Positions 49,785 to 59,813 of a stretch of 64,000 bases of DNA are shown here, in pieces. The translations under genes and the position numbers were made by a program. Each line of letters opens with the position of its first letter. The stretch's first letter is position 1. This DNA is from Micrococcaceae bacterium Sec5.8 (GTDB lineage Bacteria; Actinomycetota; Actinomycetes; Actinomycetales; Micrococcaceae). The notes beneath the pieces were generated by a model. It saw only the letters and a program-made list of their open reading frames with translations. It searched no databases and was not told the DNA's origin. Location of the stretch: the NCBI GenBank assembly GCA_039636775.1, contig CP143429.1, positions 62,001 to 126,000 on the forward strand, in the 5' to 3' direction.

Positions 49785-52172
49785 GTGAAAAGTGACACAA
49801 ATGGTGGCCGAATAGACGCGCCGGACCTGGATCTCGTGGACCGTTGGTGGCGGGCGGCGAACTACCTGGCCGTGGGGCAGATCTATCTTCGCTCGAACCC
49901 GCTGATGCGCGACCCCCTGAGCGCCGCCGACACCAAGTCGCGGCTGCTGGGCCACTGGGGCACCACTCCCGGCTTGAACTTTGTCTACGCCCACCTGAAC
50001 CGGGTCATCCGCCGGGACAGCCAGAAAATGCTGTTCATTGCCGGGCCCGGCCACGGCGGCCCCGCGGTGGTCGCCAACGCCTGGCTGGAGGGCACGTACT
50101 CGGAGATCTACAGCAACGTGGGCCCGGATGGGGAGGGCCTTGCTGAGCTCTTCCGGCAGTTCTCTTACCCTGGCGGGATCCCCAGCCACGCCGCCCCCGA
50201 GACGCCGGGGTCCATCAACGAAGGCGGCGAGCTCGGCTACGCCCTGGCCCACGCGTACGGCTCCGTCTTCGACAACCCGGACCTGATTACCGCCGTCGTG
50301 ATCGGCGACGGCGAGGCCGAAACCGGGCCGCTGGCCGCGAGTTGGCATTCGCACAACTTCCTGGACCCGGTGCACGACGGCGCCGTACTGCCCATCCTGC
50401 ACCTGAACGGCTACAAGATTGCCAACCCCACAATCCTGGCGCGCATGCCCGAAGCGCAACTCGGGCAGCTGCTCCGCGGCTACGGTCACGAACCGCACTT
50501 CGTGACCGTCACGGATCCGAAGGACACCGCCGCAGCCCATCGGGATTTCGCCGCAGCCCTGGACAGCTGCCTGGCCGAAATCCGGACGATCCAGGCCGGG
50601 CAACGGGCAGGCGGAGCGGATCCGGCCGCCGTCGCGTGGCCGATGATCGTGCTGCGCTCGCCCAAGGGCTGGACCGGTCCCAAAACCGTTGACGGGCTGC
50701 AGGTGGAAGGCACCTGGCGCAGCCACCAGGTGCCGCTGTCCGAGGTGCGCACCAACCCCGACCACCTGGCAATGCTGGGGGAGTGGCTCGAATCCTATCG
50801 ACCGGAGGAACTCTTCGACGACGCCGGACGCCTGCGGCCGGATGTCGCGGCCAATGCTCCCGCCGGGGAACTGCGGATGAGTGCAACGCCGTACGCGAAC
50901 GGCGGCCTCCTGCTCCGCGACCTGAAGCTGCCCAAGTACGAGGACTACGCCGTGCCCGTCGCGCAGCCTGGCGCTGAGCGGGTCAGTGCCATGGTCACCC
51001 TGGGATCCTGGCTGCGGGATGTCATAGCTCTCAACCCGGAGTCATTCCGACTGTTCGGTCCGGACGAGACCGCCTCCAACCGGCTGCAGGATGTCTATGA
51101 GGTCACGGACAAGGTCTGGCAGTCCCGGATCGAAGAAGTTGATGAACATCTGGCCCGCGCCGGGCGGGTCATGGAGGTTCTGAGCGAACACCTCTGCCAG
51201 GGCTGGCTGGAAGGCTACCTGCTGACCGGCCGGCACGGTGTCTTCAGCTGCTATGAGGCCTTCATCCACATCGTCGACTCGATGTTCAACCAGCATGCCA
51301 AGTGGCTCAAAGTCTCCCGGAACCTGCCGTGGCGCCGGCCCGTGGCCTCGCTGAACTACGTGCTCTCCTCGCACGTGTGGCAGCAGGACCACAACGGCTT
51401 CTCGCACCAGGACCCCGGCTTCATAGACCACGCGGTGAACAAAAAGTCCGAGGTCATCCGCGTCTACCTGCCGCCGGACGCCAACACCCTGCTCTCCGTG
51501 ATGGAGCACTGCCTCCGGTCACGGGACTACGTCAACATCGTTGTCAGCGGCAAGCAGCCCTCGCCCACCTGGCTCGGACCGGCTGACGCCGCCCAGCACT
51601 GCCAGCGCGGCCTGGGAATCTGGGAGTTCGCCGGGTCGGAGGTCCCCGGCGAAGAGCCCGACGTCGTGCTGGCCTGCGCGGGGGACGTTCCCACGGTGGA
51701 AACCGTCGCAGCGGCGGAACTGCTCAAGCAGGGCGCGCCGGGACTGAAAATTAGGGTGGTGAACGTAGTGGCCCTGATGCGGCTCCAGGACCCCGCCGAA
51801 CACCCGCACGGCTTGAGTTCCCGGGACTTTGACGGCATCTTCACCGCCGGCAGGCCGATCATTTTCGCCTACCACGGCTACCCGTCGCTGATTCACCGGC
51901 TGGCCTACCGCCGCACCAACCAGGAAGGCCTGCACGTGCGCGGCTACAAGGAGGAGGGCACCACCACGACGCCGTTCGACATGGCGATGCTCAACGGCAT
52001 TGACCGCTACCAGCTGGCGATCGACGCGATCGACCGGGTGCCGGGGCTGGCGGAACGGCATTCACTGCTGCGCCAGTCACTGCAGGACCGGCGGATCCGG
52101 GCGCACAACCACACCCGGGTCCACGGCGAGGACGCCGCGGAGATCAGCGGCTGGACCCTCAACCTCGGCTGA
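49785..52172 (+). CDS. xfp: Xylulose-5-phosphate/fructose-6-phosphate phosphoketolase
   Basis: 795 residues, the normal length. Thiamine diphosphate-dependent: [39 protein letters not shown] with the cofactor-binding GDGEx[13 protein letters not shown], and in the C-terminal half [16 protein letters not shown] and [19 protein letters not shown]. It splits xylulose-5-phosphate or fructose-6-phosphate with inorganic phosphate into acetyl phosphate and a triose or tetrose phosphate. The GTG start gives [15 protein letters not shown]; an upstream TTG adds 71 odd residues and is rejected. No acetate kinase gene lies beside it. Confidence 0.95.
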   Translation: MKSDTNGGRIDAPDLDLVDRWWRAANYLAVGQIYLRSNPLMRDPLSAADTKSRLLGHWGTTPGLNFVYAHLNRVIRRDSQKMLFIAGPGHGGPAVVANAWLEGTYSEIYSNVGPDGEGLAELFRQFSYPGGIPSHAAPETPGSINEGGELGYALAHAYGSVFDNPDLITAVVIGDGEAETGPLAASWHSHNFLDPVHDGAVLPILHLNGYKIANPTILARMPEAQLGQLLRGYGHEPHFVTVTDPKDTAAAHRDFAAALDSCLAEIRTIQAGQRAGGADPAAVAWPMIVLRSPKGWTGPKTVDGLQVEGTWRSHQVPLSEVRTNPDHLAMLGEWLESYRPEELFDDAGRLRPDVAANAPAGELRMSATPYANGGLLLRDLKLPKYEDYAVPVAQPGAERVSAMVTLGSWLRDVIALNPESFRLFGPDETASNRLQDVYEVTDKVWQSRIEEVDEHLARAGRVMEVLSEHLCQGWLEGYLLTGRHGVFSCYEAFIHIVDSMFNQHAKWLKVSRNLPWRRPVASLNYVLSSHVWQQDHNGFSHQDPGFIDHAVNKKSEVIRVYLPPDANTLLSVMEHCLRSRDYVNIVVSGKQPSPTWLGPADAAQHCQRGLGIWEFAGSEVPGEEPDVVLACAGDVPTVETVAAAELLKQGAPGLKIRVVNVVALMRLQDPAEHPHGLSSRDFDGIFTAGRPIIFAYHGYPSLIHRLAYRRTNQEGLHVRGYKEEGTTTTPFDMAMLNGIDRYQLAIDAIDRVPGLAERHSLLRQSLQDRRIRAHNHTRVHGEDAAEISGWTLNLG

Positions 52173-52196
52173 GCGCCGCTGCTGCCGGGAGTGCGG

Positions 52197-52958
52197 CTAC
52201 GGCCCGGAGACGCTGAGCGCGGACAGGCCGCCGAGGGGCAGATGGATCCAGCCTTCGGTCCGGGCGGCCCGGACATCTCCGGCGCCGGGGCGCAGAGTGC
52301 TGCCGAGGGCCACTGCCCGTGCAGTGAGGGAGGCGATCAGGGCGTCGAACAAGTCATCGGAGGCGGCCAGCCGGTCCTCGCTTCCGGCCAGGTCCAACCA
52401 GGGTGCTGCCTCCTTCAGCCCGTCCAGAAGTCCGGCCAGCCGCTGCGTTTCGATGCCGCCGCGGCCCTTGTAGCCGCGGGCCAGCAGGCCCCAGGACTTC
52501 AGGGACGCCGCGGGGTAAACCTCCGCCAGCCGGCCGCTGCCGTCCCGGGGCTGCGGGCCGTGGTCCCGGGAGATCTTGGCCTGGATGACGGCACAGCGCA
52601 TCGCCGGATGTGCCAGCCGGTCGGCGGAGACGCTGAGCGGGATCAGCCCGGTCCGGGCCGTGACGAAGCGGTCCGTGTCCCGGTAGGCCAGCAGCCGGCG
52701 GCCTTCGATGCCGTCATGGTCCAGCACCGGGTGCGCGTCGAAGGCCAGATGGCCCGCCAGGAAGGGCAGGAACGCGTCCGGCCAGCCCACCGGGCAGTCG
52801 ATCCCGGTCATGTCGCTCACGCCGAAGAGCCGCACAATCTCCGTGTCGCCGACGTCGAGCGCCAAGTGCGTCAAGCGGGCGGTGCCCGCACCCCATTCGA
52901 GGACGGCGGCCGCGGTCTTTTTGGTGGCCGCGGCGAGGTCGACGCCGAGGGTCTTCAC
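52197..52958 (-). CDS. DUF429 domain protein (predicted RNase H-like nuclease)
   Basis: 253 residues. It begins TLGVDLAAATKKTAAAVLEW, the first acidic strand of the RNase H-like DUF429 fold. MTGIDCPVGWPDAFLPFL has the second Asp, and RLAASDDLFDALIASLTARA near the C-terminus the last acidic pair. DUF429 proteins are predicted nucleases without shown activity. GTG start; it ends about 25 bases from the phosphoketolase stop (convergent). Confidence 0.85.
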   Translation of the reverse strand: MKTLGVDLAAATKKTAAAVLEWGAGTARLTHLALDVGDTEIVRLFGVSDMTGIDCPVGWPDAFLPFLAGHLAFDAHPVLDHDGIEGRRLLAYRDTDRFVTARTGLIPLSVSADRLAHPAMRCAVIQAKISRDHGPQPRDGSGRLAEVYPAASLKSWGLLARGYKGRGGIETQRLAGLLDGLKEAAPWLDLAGSEDRLAASDDLFDALIASLTARAVALGSTLRPGAGDVRAARTEGWIHLPLGGLSALSVSGP

Positions 52959-53029
52959 TGCCGTCCGCCCGCCGGTTGGCGGCGCCGTGGATCAGAGGAC
53001 CCGGGCATGGGATCAGCCGTTCCTTCGCC

Positions 53030-54355
53030 CTAGACCGACCGGTACCGCAGGGCACCGGGAATTCCGCCGCGGCTTGCCAGGCCCGCCCCGGAGGCGAAAC
53101 GGGCCCATATCGCGCGCAGTTCGCGGCCCTGCGCGTCGATGTCGTTCCAGCTGGCGCCCTTGAGCAGCCCGGCTCCTGCCCACGTATTTTCGTTGCCGAA
53201 GAGCAGAGGCAGGTCCACGGTGTGCGCGGCACCGTACACATTTCCCGGTGCGGCCCAGGACAGCACATAGCTGTAGGCTGTGCCGCCGGCCCGGGCGTGC
53301 CGGCGGGCGAACTTCCTGGCAGCCCTGCCGTACACCGCCTCGGTCACGCCCCAGTTGATGGCACGGACGGCGGCGGTCCCGAGCACCGGGATCCTGGCCA
53401 GGCGGCTGACGGCGGGGTTGCGCGGCAGGAACATCCTGGCTTCCTCGGAGGTGTGGCCGATCAGCACTTCGATGCCGGGGGCGGTGGCGTTCCAGGCGTC
53501 CTCGATGTCCGACTCCGGCGGCAGGGGGGCGTGCCCGTACTGGGTGCCGAACGGCATGGCCGCGATCAGCCCGAACTTCCGGGCCACCTGCGACACGTGT
53601 TCTTCGACCTCCACCACGTCCATCGCGGGAGTGTCTTCGGTGACCTTTTCCGCGGCGATGCCCATGGCGGCGCTCATCTTCTGCCTTCCCCGGGTGATGC
53701 CCAGCGGTGCGCTCTGAATGATGGCACGGCGGAAGAGGCCGGGGGCTTCCGGCGTTGCCATCAAGTGCGCGACGGCGTCGCCGCCCGCGGACTGCCCGAA
53801 GGCTGTGACGTTTTGGGGGTCGCCGCCGAAGGCGCTGATGTTGCGCTGGACCCAGCGGAACGCCTCGAGCTGGTCCAGCAGACCGAGGTTCGCCGGCCGG
53901 CCGGTCCCGGTGGCCAGGTAGCCGAACAAGCCCAGCCGGTAGGTCACGGAGACCACGATCACCCGGTTCTCGGCCACCAGCGCCGTAGGGTCAAAGATCG
54001 CCAGGTCCCCGGAGCCGGAGGTGTAGGACCCGCCGTGCAGCCACACCATCACGGGAAGGCGTTCGTCCGCACCAAGGTCCGCCGGCAGGGTGATCGAGAG
54101 CCGCTGGCAGTCCTCGCTGCCGGGAAGTTCCCCGTAGCGGGTGCCCAGAATGTCATCCAGGAACGGAACCGGCGCCTGCGGGCAGGCGGGGGAAAGTGAC
54201 GTGGCTGCCAGCACTTCGGTCCGGTCCGGCGCAGCCGTTGGCGGCTGGAAACGTCCCGCCGTCGCATAGGGAATTCCGGTGGCGCGCACCACCGGGGCGT
54301 TCCGCCACCCGGTGACCGGACCGCAGGGGGGATTGAAAGCAGGCACGTCGTTCAT
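53030..54355 (-). CDS. Type B carboxylesterase
   Basis: 441 residues. VMVWLHGGSYTSGSGDL holds the oxyanion HGG, VVSVTYRLGLFGYLATG and NLGLLDQLEAFRWVQRNI are family blocks, VTAFGQSAGGDAVAHLM has the nucleophilic Ser in GQSAGG, and HTVDLPLLFGNENTW carries the His. It hydrolyses carboxylic esters; no signal peptide, so cytosolic. Slightly shorter than the usual 480-520 residues, with shortened loops rather than truncation. Confidence 0.9.
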   Translation of the reverse strand: MNDVPAFNPPCGPVTGWRNAPVVRATGIPYATAGRFQPPTAAPDRTEVLAATSLSPACPQAPVPFLDDILGTRYGELPGSEDCQRLSITLPADLGADERLPVMVWLHGGSYTSGSGDLAIFDPTALVAENRVIVVSVTYRLGLFGYLATGTGRPANLGLLDQLEAFRWVQRNISAFGGDPQNVTAFGQSAGGDAVAHLMATPEAPGLFRRAIIQSAPLGITRGRQKMSAAMGIAAEKVTEDTPAMDVVEVEEHVSQVARKFGLIAAMPFGTQYGHAPLPPESDIEDAWNATAPGIEVLIGHTSEEARMFLPRNPAVSRLARIPVLGTAAVRAINWGVTEAVYGRAARKFARRHARAGGTAYSYVLSWAAPGNVYGAAHTVDLPLLFGNENTWAGAGLLKGASWNDIDAQGRELRAIWARFASGAGLASRGGIPGALRYRSV

Positions 54356-54467
54356 ACGTCAACGATTTCATACTTAACTGCCAACGCGGGATCACGCACG
54401 GCCCGGATCCGTCGGACGGATGGGCGGTGGGTGACCCCGCGTGGTGGAGGAACGGTGGTGAGAAACC

Positions 54468-54956
54468 TTAGTGCGTGTGGGGAACGAACCGCTTGATGGA
54501 CGCCTCAAGCTCGGCCTCGGCCGCTGCGCGGTCGCCCCAGCCCTCAGCCTTGACCCACTTGCCCGGCTCCAGGTCCTTGTAGCGGGTGAAGAAGTGCTCG
54601 ATTTCCTTGATCAGGAATTCGCTGACGTCGCTGATCTCATTGATGTGATCGAAACGGGCGTCGGCCGGGACGCAGAGCACCTTCGCATCGCCGCCGCCGT
54701 CATCGGTCATGTTGAACACGCCGATGGGGCGCGACTCGACAATGACGCCGGGGTGCAGATCAAAGTCCTGCAGAAGGACCAGTGCATCCAGCGGATCGCC
54801 GTCTTCGCCCAAGGTGTTTTCGAAGAACCCGTAGTGGGCGGGGTACTGCATGGAGGTAAACAGGACACGGTCCAGGCGGACGCGTCCCGTTTCGTGGTCG
54901 ACTTCGTACTTAACGCGGGATCCCCTGGGGATCTCGATGGTCACGTCGTGCTTCAT
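54468..54956 (-). CDS. ppa: Inorganic pyrophosphatase (family I)
   Basis: 162 residues. [20 protein letters not shown] is the family N-terminus, [25 protein letters not shown] contains the metal-binding DGDPLD, and [13 protein letters not shown] the next acidic cluster; [15 protein letters not shown] closes the site. It hydrolyses pyrophosphate to drive biosynthesis. The start was set at the ATG with AAGGAGC upstream rather than 17 codons earlier. Divergent from dacB, as in many related genomes. Confidence 0.96.
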   Translation of the reverse strand: MKHDVTIEIPRGSRVKYEVDHETGRVRLDRVLFTSMQYPAHYGFFENTLGEDGDPLDALVLLQDFDLHPGVIVESRPIGVFNMTDDGGGDAKVLCVPADARFDHINEISDVSEFLIKEIEHFFTRYKDLEPGKWVKAEGWGDRAAAEAELEASIKRFVPHTH

Positions 54957-55111
54957 GGGCTGCTCCTTGATGAGTTCAGGGGTGCGCGGTTCGGGGGTGC
55001 GCGGCACACATGGGATGCTGCCGGTGCCGCCGACTACTATTGAGGATATAGCGAGCGGCCCAGGTTTCAGGAACTAGCGGGGACATTTCAGGACGAAGGA
55101 CCAATAGCAGC

Positions 55112-56614
55112 ATGAGACGCAGAACAAGCCGCTCCGGCGCGGGCCCGGCTGCCGGACCGCAGCGGCGGAGCTTCCCACGGCTGTTCCCGGCCCTGCTGGC
55201 CGCAATGCTCGCCGTCCCCGCCGGCGTTGCCCTCGCGCCGGGCTTCCTCAGCCCGGCGCCCTCAAGCTCCGCCGCGCCGGCCATCCCGGCCTGGCAACAG
55301 ATTCCCAGCACGCTGGACCCCCGCGGCGGCCCCGGTGGCGCCGCGGCCGGCGTCGAGCCGCCCGCCGATGCCGCCCCCGTCCCGGCGGCGGGCCCCCTTG
55401 CTGCCCAACTTAACAAAACCCTCATGACCGACGGCGCCGGAAGCTTCACCGGCGTCGTGCAGGATGCCGCCACCGGGGAGGTGCTCTTCGACCGTTCCGG
55501 CGACGCTCTCCGCGTCCCCGCCTCGAACATGAAACTGCTCACCGCCGCCGCGGCCCTGCGCCTGCTGGGGCCGGAGCGCCGCTTCAGCACCCGGACGGTG
55601 GCGGGAGCCGCCCCCGGAGCGGTGGTGCTCACCGGCGGTGGTGACGTTCTCCTGGGTTCCGGCGAATCGGTGCCCGGCGCCGTGCTCGGCCATGCCGGGC
55701 TCGCCACCTTGGCGCAGGCAACCGTCCGTGCCCTCAAGGACGACGGCGTCTCCGTGCCCCTGAGTGTGCAACTGGATGATTCGCTCTTCACCGGGCCCGC
55801 CCTCAACCCGGCCTGGAATCTTGAGGACGTTGCCGCCGGCGAGATGGCGCCGTTGTTCCCGCTGGCCCTGAACTCGGCCCGCTTCGACCCCGCCAGGACC
55901 ACCGGGCCCCGCCCCCCGGACGCTGCGCTGAGCGCCGCCGAGGCGTTTTCCGGCCAGCTCTCCACCGCGGCCGCCGCCGCCGGGCTGACGGTGGCGCCCG
56001 GCGTGGTCAGGGTGCCGGCCGCGACGGATTCCGGCGGCGACGCGGCCCCCTTCCTGGCCGAGGTCCAGTCCGCCACGGTAGGCCAGCAAGTGGACCTGTT
56101 GCTGCGGACCTCCGACAATTACCTCGCCGAAACCATCGGCCGGATGGCGGCGATCGCGGCCGGGAAACCCGGCAGCAACGACGGCGCCGTCGCGGCGGTG
56201 CTGCAGCAACTGGAGGAGCTCGACATCCCCGCGGACACCCTCCGCGCTGCCGACGTCTCAGGACTTGCGCTGGCCAACCAGGTCTCCGCCCGGCAGCTCG
56301 CCGGCGTGGTCCGGGCCATCACCTCCGGCGCGGATGCCAGGCTGCGCGCCGGCCTGGCCGGGTTTCCCATCGCCGGCCTCACCGGAACCCTCGCTGACCG
56401 GTATGTCGACGCGGCGACCGCACGCGGGGCGGGCCTGGTCCGGGCCAAAACCGGAACGCTGAACACCGTGATCGCCCTGAGCGGCTACGTGGTCGACGCC
56501 GACGGACGGCTCCTGGTGTTTTCCTTTCTCGGTAATGGCTTGACCCCCGGGGCGGCCAACAAGGCAGCGCTGGACCGCACCGCCTCCGTTCTGGCAGGCT
56601 GCGGCTGCCGCTGA
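55112..56614 (+). CDS. dacB: D-alanyl-D-alanine carboxypeptidase/endopeptidase (PBP4 family, S13)
   Basis: 500 residues. An N-terminal export signal (basic SRSGAG..., then FPALLAAMLAVPAGVALAPG) targets it outside the membrane. The penicillin-binding triad is Ser138-x-x-Lys141 in ASNMKLL, SDN in LLRTSDNYLAETI and Lys446-Thr-Gly in RAKTGTLNTV. It trims or cleaves peptidoglycan stem peptides. The first 100 residues after the signal are Pro/Ala-rich linker. GAAGGA is 13 bases upstream of the ATG. A hairpin repeat begins 12 bases after the stop. Confidence 0.94.
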   Translation: MRRRTSRSGAGPAAGPQRRSFPRLFPALLAAMLAVPAGVALAPGFLSPAPSSSAAPAIPAWQQIPSTLDPRGGPGGAAAGVEPPADAAPVPAAGPLAAQLNKTLMTDGAGSFTGVVQDAATGEVLFDRSGDALRVPASNMKLLTAAAALRLLGPERRFSTRTVAGAAPGAVVLTGGGDVLLGSGESVPGAVLGHAGLATLAQATVRALKDDGVSVPLSVQLDDSLFTGPALNPAWNLEDVAAGEMAPLFPLALNSARFDPARTTGPRPPDAALSAAEAFSGQLSTAAAAAGLTVAPGVVRVPAATDSGGDAAPFLAEVQSATVGQQVDLLLRTSDNYLAETIGRMAAIAAGKPGSNDGAVAAVLQQLEELDIPADTLRAADVSGLALANQVSARQLAGVVRAITSGADARLRAGLAGFPIAGLTGTLADRYVDAATARGAGLVRAKTGTLNTVIALSGYVVDADGRLLVFSFLGNGLTPGAANKAALDRTASVLAGCGCR

Positions 56615-56625
56615 AGCTGCGCCGT

Positions 56626-56694
56626 TTCGACGGTTCCCTGCGCACGCGATGTCTGTGCCCTGTGTGAACGTCTGGCCGGCAGGGAACCGTCGAG
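56626..56694. repeat. Long-hairpin dispersed repeat, copy 2
   Basis: TCGACGGTTCCCTG (56627-56640) pairs perfectly over 14 bases with CAGGGAACCGTCGA (56680-56693) around a 39-base loop. Same arms and layout as 25446-25508. The loops are unlike each other apart from a GCA at one edge. Confidence 0.8.
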
Positions 56695-56777
56695 TTGGCC
56701 GGCATGGTTGGCCCGGCATGGTTGGCCCGTTCGCCGGCCGACGAATTAAGGGCGGATTGTCAGTCCCCTGTGATCTG

Positions 56778-57905
56778 ATGGAGCCTATGGAGTCCTCTGC
56801 CAGCGAGACATCAGTCCAAGCCCAAGCTCTGATCAACTGGGAACTTGCCGCTTCCACCGCCGCACGGCTGACACCGGCCGGGCCCAGCATGGGATCAGCC
56901 GAAATCGGCGCCGCGGTGGAGAACCTTCGGCTCATGGCGGACATTTCCGTGCCGCACGTCCACGACATCACAGGACTCGAGGCTGCCCGGGACCTTCGCG
57001 ACTCCTCGGTCCTGGTGGTGGACCGGGCCTCCTGGTCCAAGGCAAACACCCAGAGCTTTGCCGTCATGCTCAAACCTGCGATGGAAAAGATGGTCGAGGG
57101 CCGCCGCGGCACCCTCAACCCCGGCGCGGCCAGCGTCAGTGGGGCCATCACCGGCAGCCAGCTCGGCGCCATCCTGGCGTTCCTCTCCAGCAAAGTCCTG
57201 GGCCAGTACGACCCCTTCTCCGCCCTGGCCGAGGACTCCACAGCCCCGGCTGCCGGACGCCTGCTTCTCGTGGCTCCGAACATCATCTCGGTGGAGCGTG
57301 AGATCAACGTCGAACCCGAGGATTTCCGGCTCTGGGTCTGCCTCCACGAACAGACCCACCGGGTGCAGTTCGCCGCCGCTCCCTGGTTGCGGCACCACAT
57401 GCTGGACGAGATCGAGAGCCTCAGCGGTCAGCTGCTCGGCAATGTCGACTCGCTGATGGAACGGGCCACCGCGGCGGCGAAATCGCTCAAGGACCGCACC
57501 GCCTCCGGCGCCGCGCCCAGCCGTGGCGCCGTCCTTGATCTGCTGCAAAACCCCGAGGAGAAGGCTGCGATCTCCCGCCTGACCGCTCTGATGAGCCTGC
57601 TCGAAGGTCACGCCAACGTGGTGATGGACGCGGTGGACGCGAGCATCGTGCCGTCCGTTAAAACCATCCGGCAGCGTTTCAATACCCGGTCTGCGGACCG
57701 CGGCGTGATCGAGAAATTCATCCGCAGCCTGCTCGGACTGGACGCCAAAATGCGCCAATACACCGACGGGTCAAAATTCGTTCGTGAAGTGGTGGACGTG
57801 GCCGGCATGGAGGGTTTCAACAAGGTCTGGGAGTCAGCGCAGCACCTTCCGACCGAGAACGAAATCCACAACTCCCGCCTCTGGCTCGACCGGATGGGGC
57901 ACTAA
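56778..57905 (+). CDS. Zincin-type metalloprotease (DUF2342, coenzyme F420 biosynthesis-associated family)
   Basis: 375 residues. Zinc motif CLHEQTHRVQF with His190, Glu191 and His194, and a downstream MSLLEGHANVVMDAVD that supplies the third ligand region. VSGAITGSQLGAILAFLSSKVLGQYDP is a family block. Actinobacterial proteins of this kind lie next to tilS and hpt, as here; their substrate is unknown. The ATG at 56778 (or 56787) was chosen because the long in-frame extension upstream runs through the hairpin repeat. Five bases before tilS. Confidence 0.9.
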   Translation: MEPMESSASETSVQAQALINWELAASTAARLTPAGPSMGSAEIGAAVENLRLMADISVPHVHDITGLEAARDLRDSSVLVVDRASWSKANTQSFAVMLKPAMEKMVEGRRGTLNPGAASVSGAITGSQLGAILAFLSSKVLGQYDPFSALAEDSTAPAAGRLLLVAPNIISVEREINVEPEDFRLWVCLHEQTHRVQFAAAPWLRHHMLDEIESLSGQLLGNVDSLMERATAAAKSLKDRTASGAAPSRGAVLDLLQNPEEKAAISRLTALMSLLEGHANVVMDAVDASIVPSVKTIRQRFNTRSADRGVIEKFIRSLLGLDAKMRQYTDGSKFVREVVDVAGMEGFNKVWESAQHLPTENEIHNSRLWLDRMGH

Positions 57906-57910
57906 ATCCC

Positions 57911-59023
57911 GTGACCTCCAGTCCCGTCTCCAGCGGACGGCGCCGGCCCGGCCGGCTGGCGCCCGTCGTCGGCACAGCACGGAAAATGGTGCAGGCCGCG
58001 CTGGCCGGCGCAGGCTACCCGGAACGGATCCTGGTGGCTTGCAGCGGCGGACCCGACTCGTTGGCCCTCGCCGCCGCCGCGGCCTACTTCGCCCGCCGCG
58101 GGCACGTGGACGGCCACCCCGTTTCTGTGGGCGCCGCCGTCGTTGACCACCAGCTGCAACCCGGTTCCGCCAACGTCGCCGCCGTTGCGGTGGCGGCACT
58201 GCGGGAGCTGGGCCTCTCGCCCGTCCAGCTCAGGACCGTGGAGGTCGCGTCCACGGGAATGGGTCCGGAGGCCGCCGCGCGGGACGCCCGGCACGCGGCC
58301 TTGGAGGCCGCCGCCGCGGATACCGGCGCGGCCGCCATCCTGCTCGGCCACACCCTGGATGACCAGGCAGAACAGGTGCTGCTGGGGCTGGCCCGGGGCT
58401 CCGGAACGCGGTCCCTGGCGGGCATGCGGCCGGCCCGCGGACCCCTGCTGCGGCCGTTTCTCGGGCTGCGCCGTGCGGACACCCTCGCGATCTGCGAGGC
58501 GGAAGGGCTGGATCCGTGGCACGATCCGAGCAACGCGGATCCGGCGTTCGCGAGGTCCCGGACCCGCGTCGAGGTGCTGCCGCTGCTTGAGGACAAGCTC
58601 GGCCCGGGGGTGGCCGAATCGCTTGCGCGGACCGCCGCCATCCTGCAGCTCGACGCCGATTACCTCGAGGATGTGGCCGAAGAGGCCTACCTTGGGCTGC
58701 GTGAGCACTCCGGCGCCACGATCAGCCTCCCCGAGGACGCGCTCCGCGGGCTCGCGCCCGCCGTCCGGTTCCGGGTGATCGCCAAGGCCGCGGCCGCCGT
58801 CGGCGGCCAGCAGCCCAGCTACCAGCGGCTGCTGGCCGCCGAAGCATTGCTCCGCCGGCAGGGATCCGCGGGTCCGGTGGAGCTCCCCGGCGCCGTCAGT
58901 GTCTACCGGCTCTCCCTTGCGCAGCTCCTCACCGAAGGGCAGTCCGGCCCCGGCGGCGTTCCCCGCGAGGCGGCCCGCTGTGGGAAGCTTGTATTCCGGC
59001 CTCAAAAACCGCCCAAATTATAG
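57911..59023 (+). CDS. tilS: tRNA(Ile)-lysidine synthetase
   Basis: 370 residues. The PP-loop ILVACSGGPDSLALAAAAA near residue 38 binds ATP; AAILLGHTLDDQAEQVLLGLARGSG is the conserved GHxxDDxxET-like segment (here DDQAEQ), and WHDPSNADPAFARSRTR a second family block. It converts C34 of the AUA-reading tRNA-Ile to lysidine. The GTG start lies five bases after the metalloprotease gene, suggesting an operon with it and hpt. Confidence 0.93.
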   Translation: MTSSPVSSGRRRPGRLAPVVGTARKMVQAALAGAGYPERILVACSGGPDSLALAAAAAYFARRGHVDGHPVSVGAAVVDHQLQPGSANVAAVAVAALRELGLSPVQLRTVEVASTGMGPEAAARDARHAALEAAAADTGAAAILLGHTLDDQAEQVLLGLARGSGTRSLAGMRPARGPLLRPFLGLRRADTLAICEAEGLDPWHDPSNADPAFARSRTRVEVLPLLEDKLGPGVAESLARTAAILQLDADYLEDVAEEAYLGLREHSGATISLPEDALRGLAPAVRFRVIAKAAAAVGGQQPSYQRLLAAEALLRRQGSAGPVELPGAVSVYRLSLAQLLTEGQSGPGGVPREAARCGKLVFRPQKPPKL

Positions 59024-59052
59024 TTGCCCCCGCATCTACACAGGAGTTATTG

Positions 59053-59604
59053 GTGGATTCAAACGACGTCCAGTCAGATCTCAAGCATGTTCTGTACTCC
59101 AAGGAGCAGATTCAGTCCCGGATCACCGAACTCGCTGCCCAGATCGATAAGGACTACGAAGGCCGCGATCTGCTGATCGTCGGCGTGCTCAAGGGCGCTG
59201 TGATGGTCATGGCCGACCTCGCCCGAGCCCTTCACAGCCACGTGTCCATGGACTGGATGGCCGTCTCGTCCTATGGGTCCGGAACGCAGTCCTCCGGCGT
59301 GGTCCGCATCCTCAAGGACCTCGACACCGACCTCATGGGCAAGGATGTCCTGATCGTCGAAGACATCATTGATTCCGGCCTGACCCTGTCCTGGCTCAAG
59401 ACCAACCTGGAATCCCGGGGCACGGCCTCCGTGGAAATCTGCACCGCGTTCCGCAAGCCCACCGCCGCGAAAGTCCAGATCGACGTCAAGTACGTCGGGT
59501 ACGACATCCCCAACGAATTCGTGGTCGGTTACGGCCTGGACTACGCCGAGAAGTACCGCAACCTGGACTTCGTGGGCACCCTCGCACCGCACGTCTACGA
59601 GTAG
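59053..59604 (+). CDS. hpt: Hypoxanthine(-guanine) phosphoribosyltransferase
   Basis: 183 residues. VGVLKGAVMVMADLARAL is the pyrophosphate-binding loop region, VLIVEDIIDSGLTLSWL the PRPP-binding motif (EDIIDSG), and VGYDIPNEFVVGYGLDYAEKYRN the purine-contact region. It salvages hypoxanthine and guanine to IMP and GMP. GTG start with AGGAG six bases upstream; the adjacent TTG is less well spaced. It follows tilS by 29 bases. Confidence 0.95.
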   Translation: MDSNDVQSDLKHVLYSKEQIQSRITELAAQIDKDYEGRDLLIVGVLKGAVMVMADLARALHSHVSMDWMAVSSYGSGTQSSGVVRILKDLDTDLMGKDVLIVEDIIDSGLTLSWLKTNLESRGTASVEICTAFRKPTAAKVQIDVKYVGYDIPNEFVVGYGLDYAEKYRNLDFVGTLAPHVYE

Positions 59605-59813
59605 CGGTCCGCCGCGGCGCGCGGCGGGACAGCACCCCAGGTCCAGCACCAGGGCGGTCCTGCCCGGCGCCGCTACGCCCTCAGGGAACTTTTGGGCTTC
59701 ACCGTGCGTGAGCTACAGCGACGGTGTATAGCTAGACACTGACGCAGCACCACACGCGCGCAGATCGGTCGCCGTGCAGCACTACCAGGAGGGACGGGGC
59801 CTGCCCCGCACAG

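Noticed and set aside
49388..49798. 136-codon minus-strand frame with one hydrophobic stretch
   Set aside because: The rest is Arg/Pro-rich and of no family, and it overlaps the phosphoketolase start; kept only as a note on the intergenic region.
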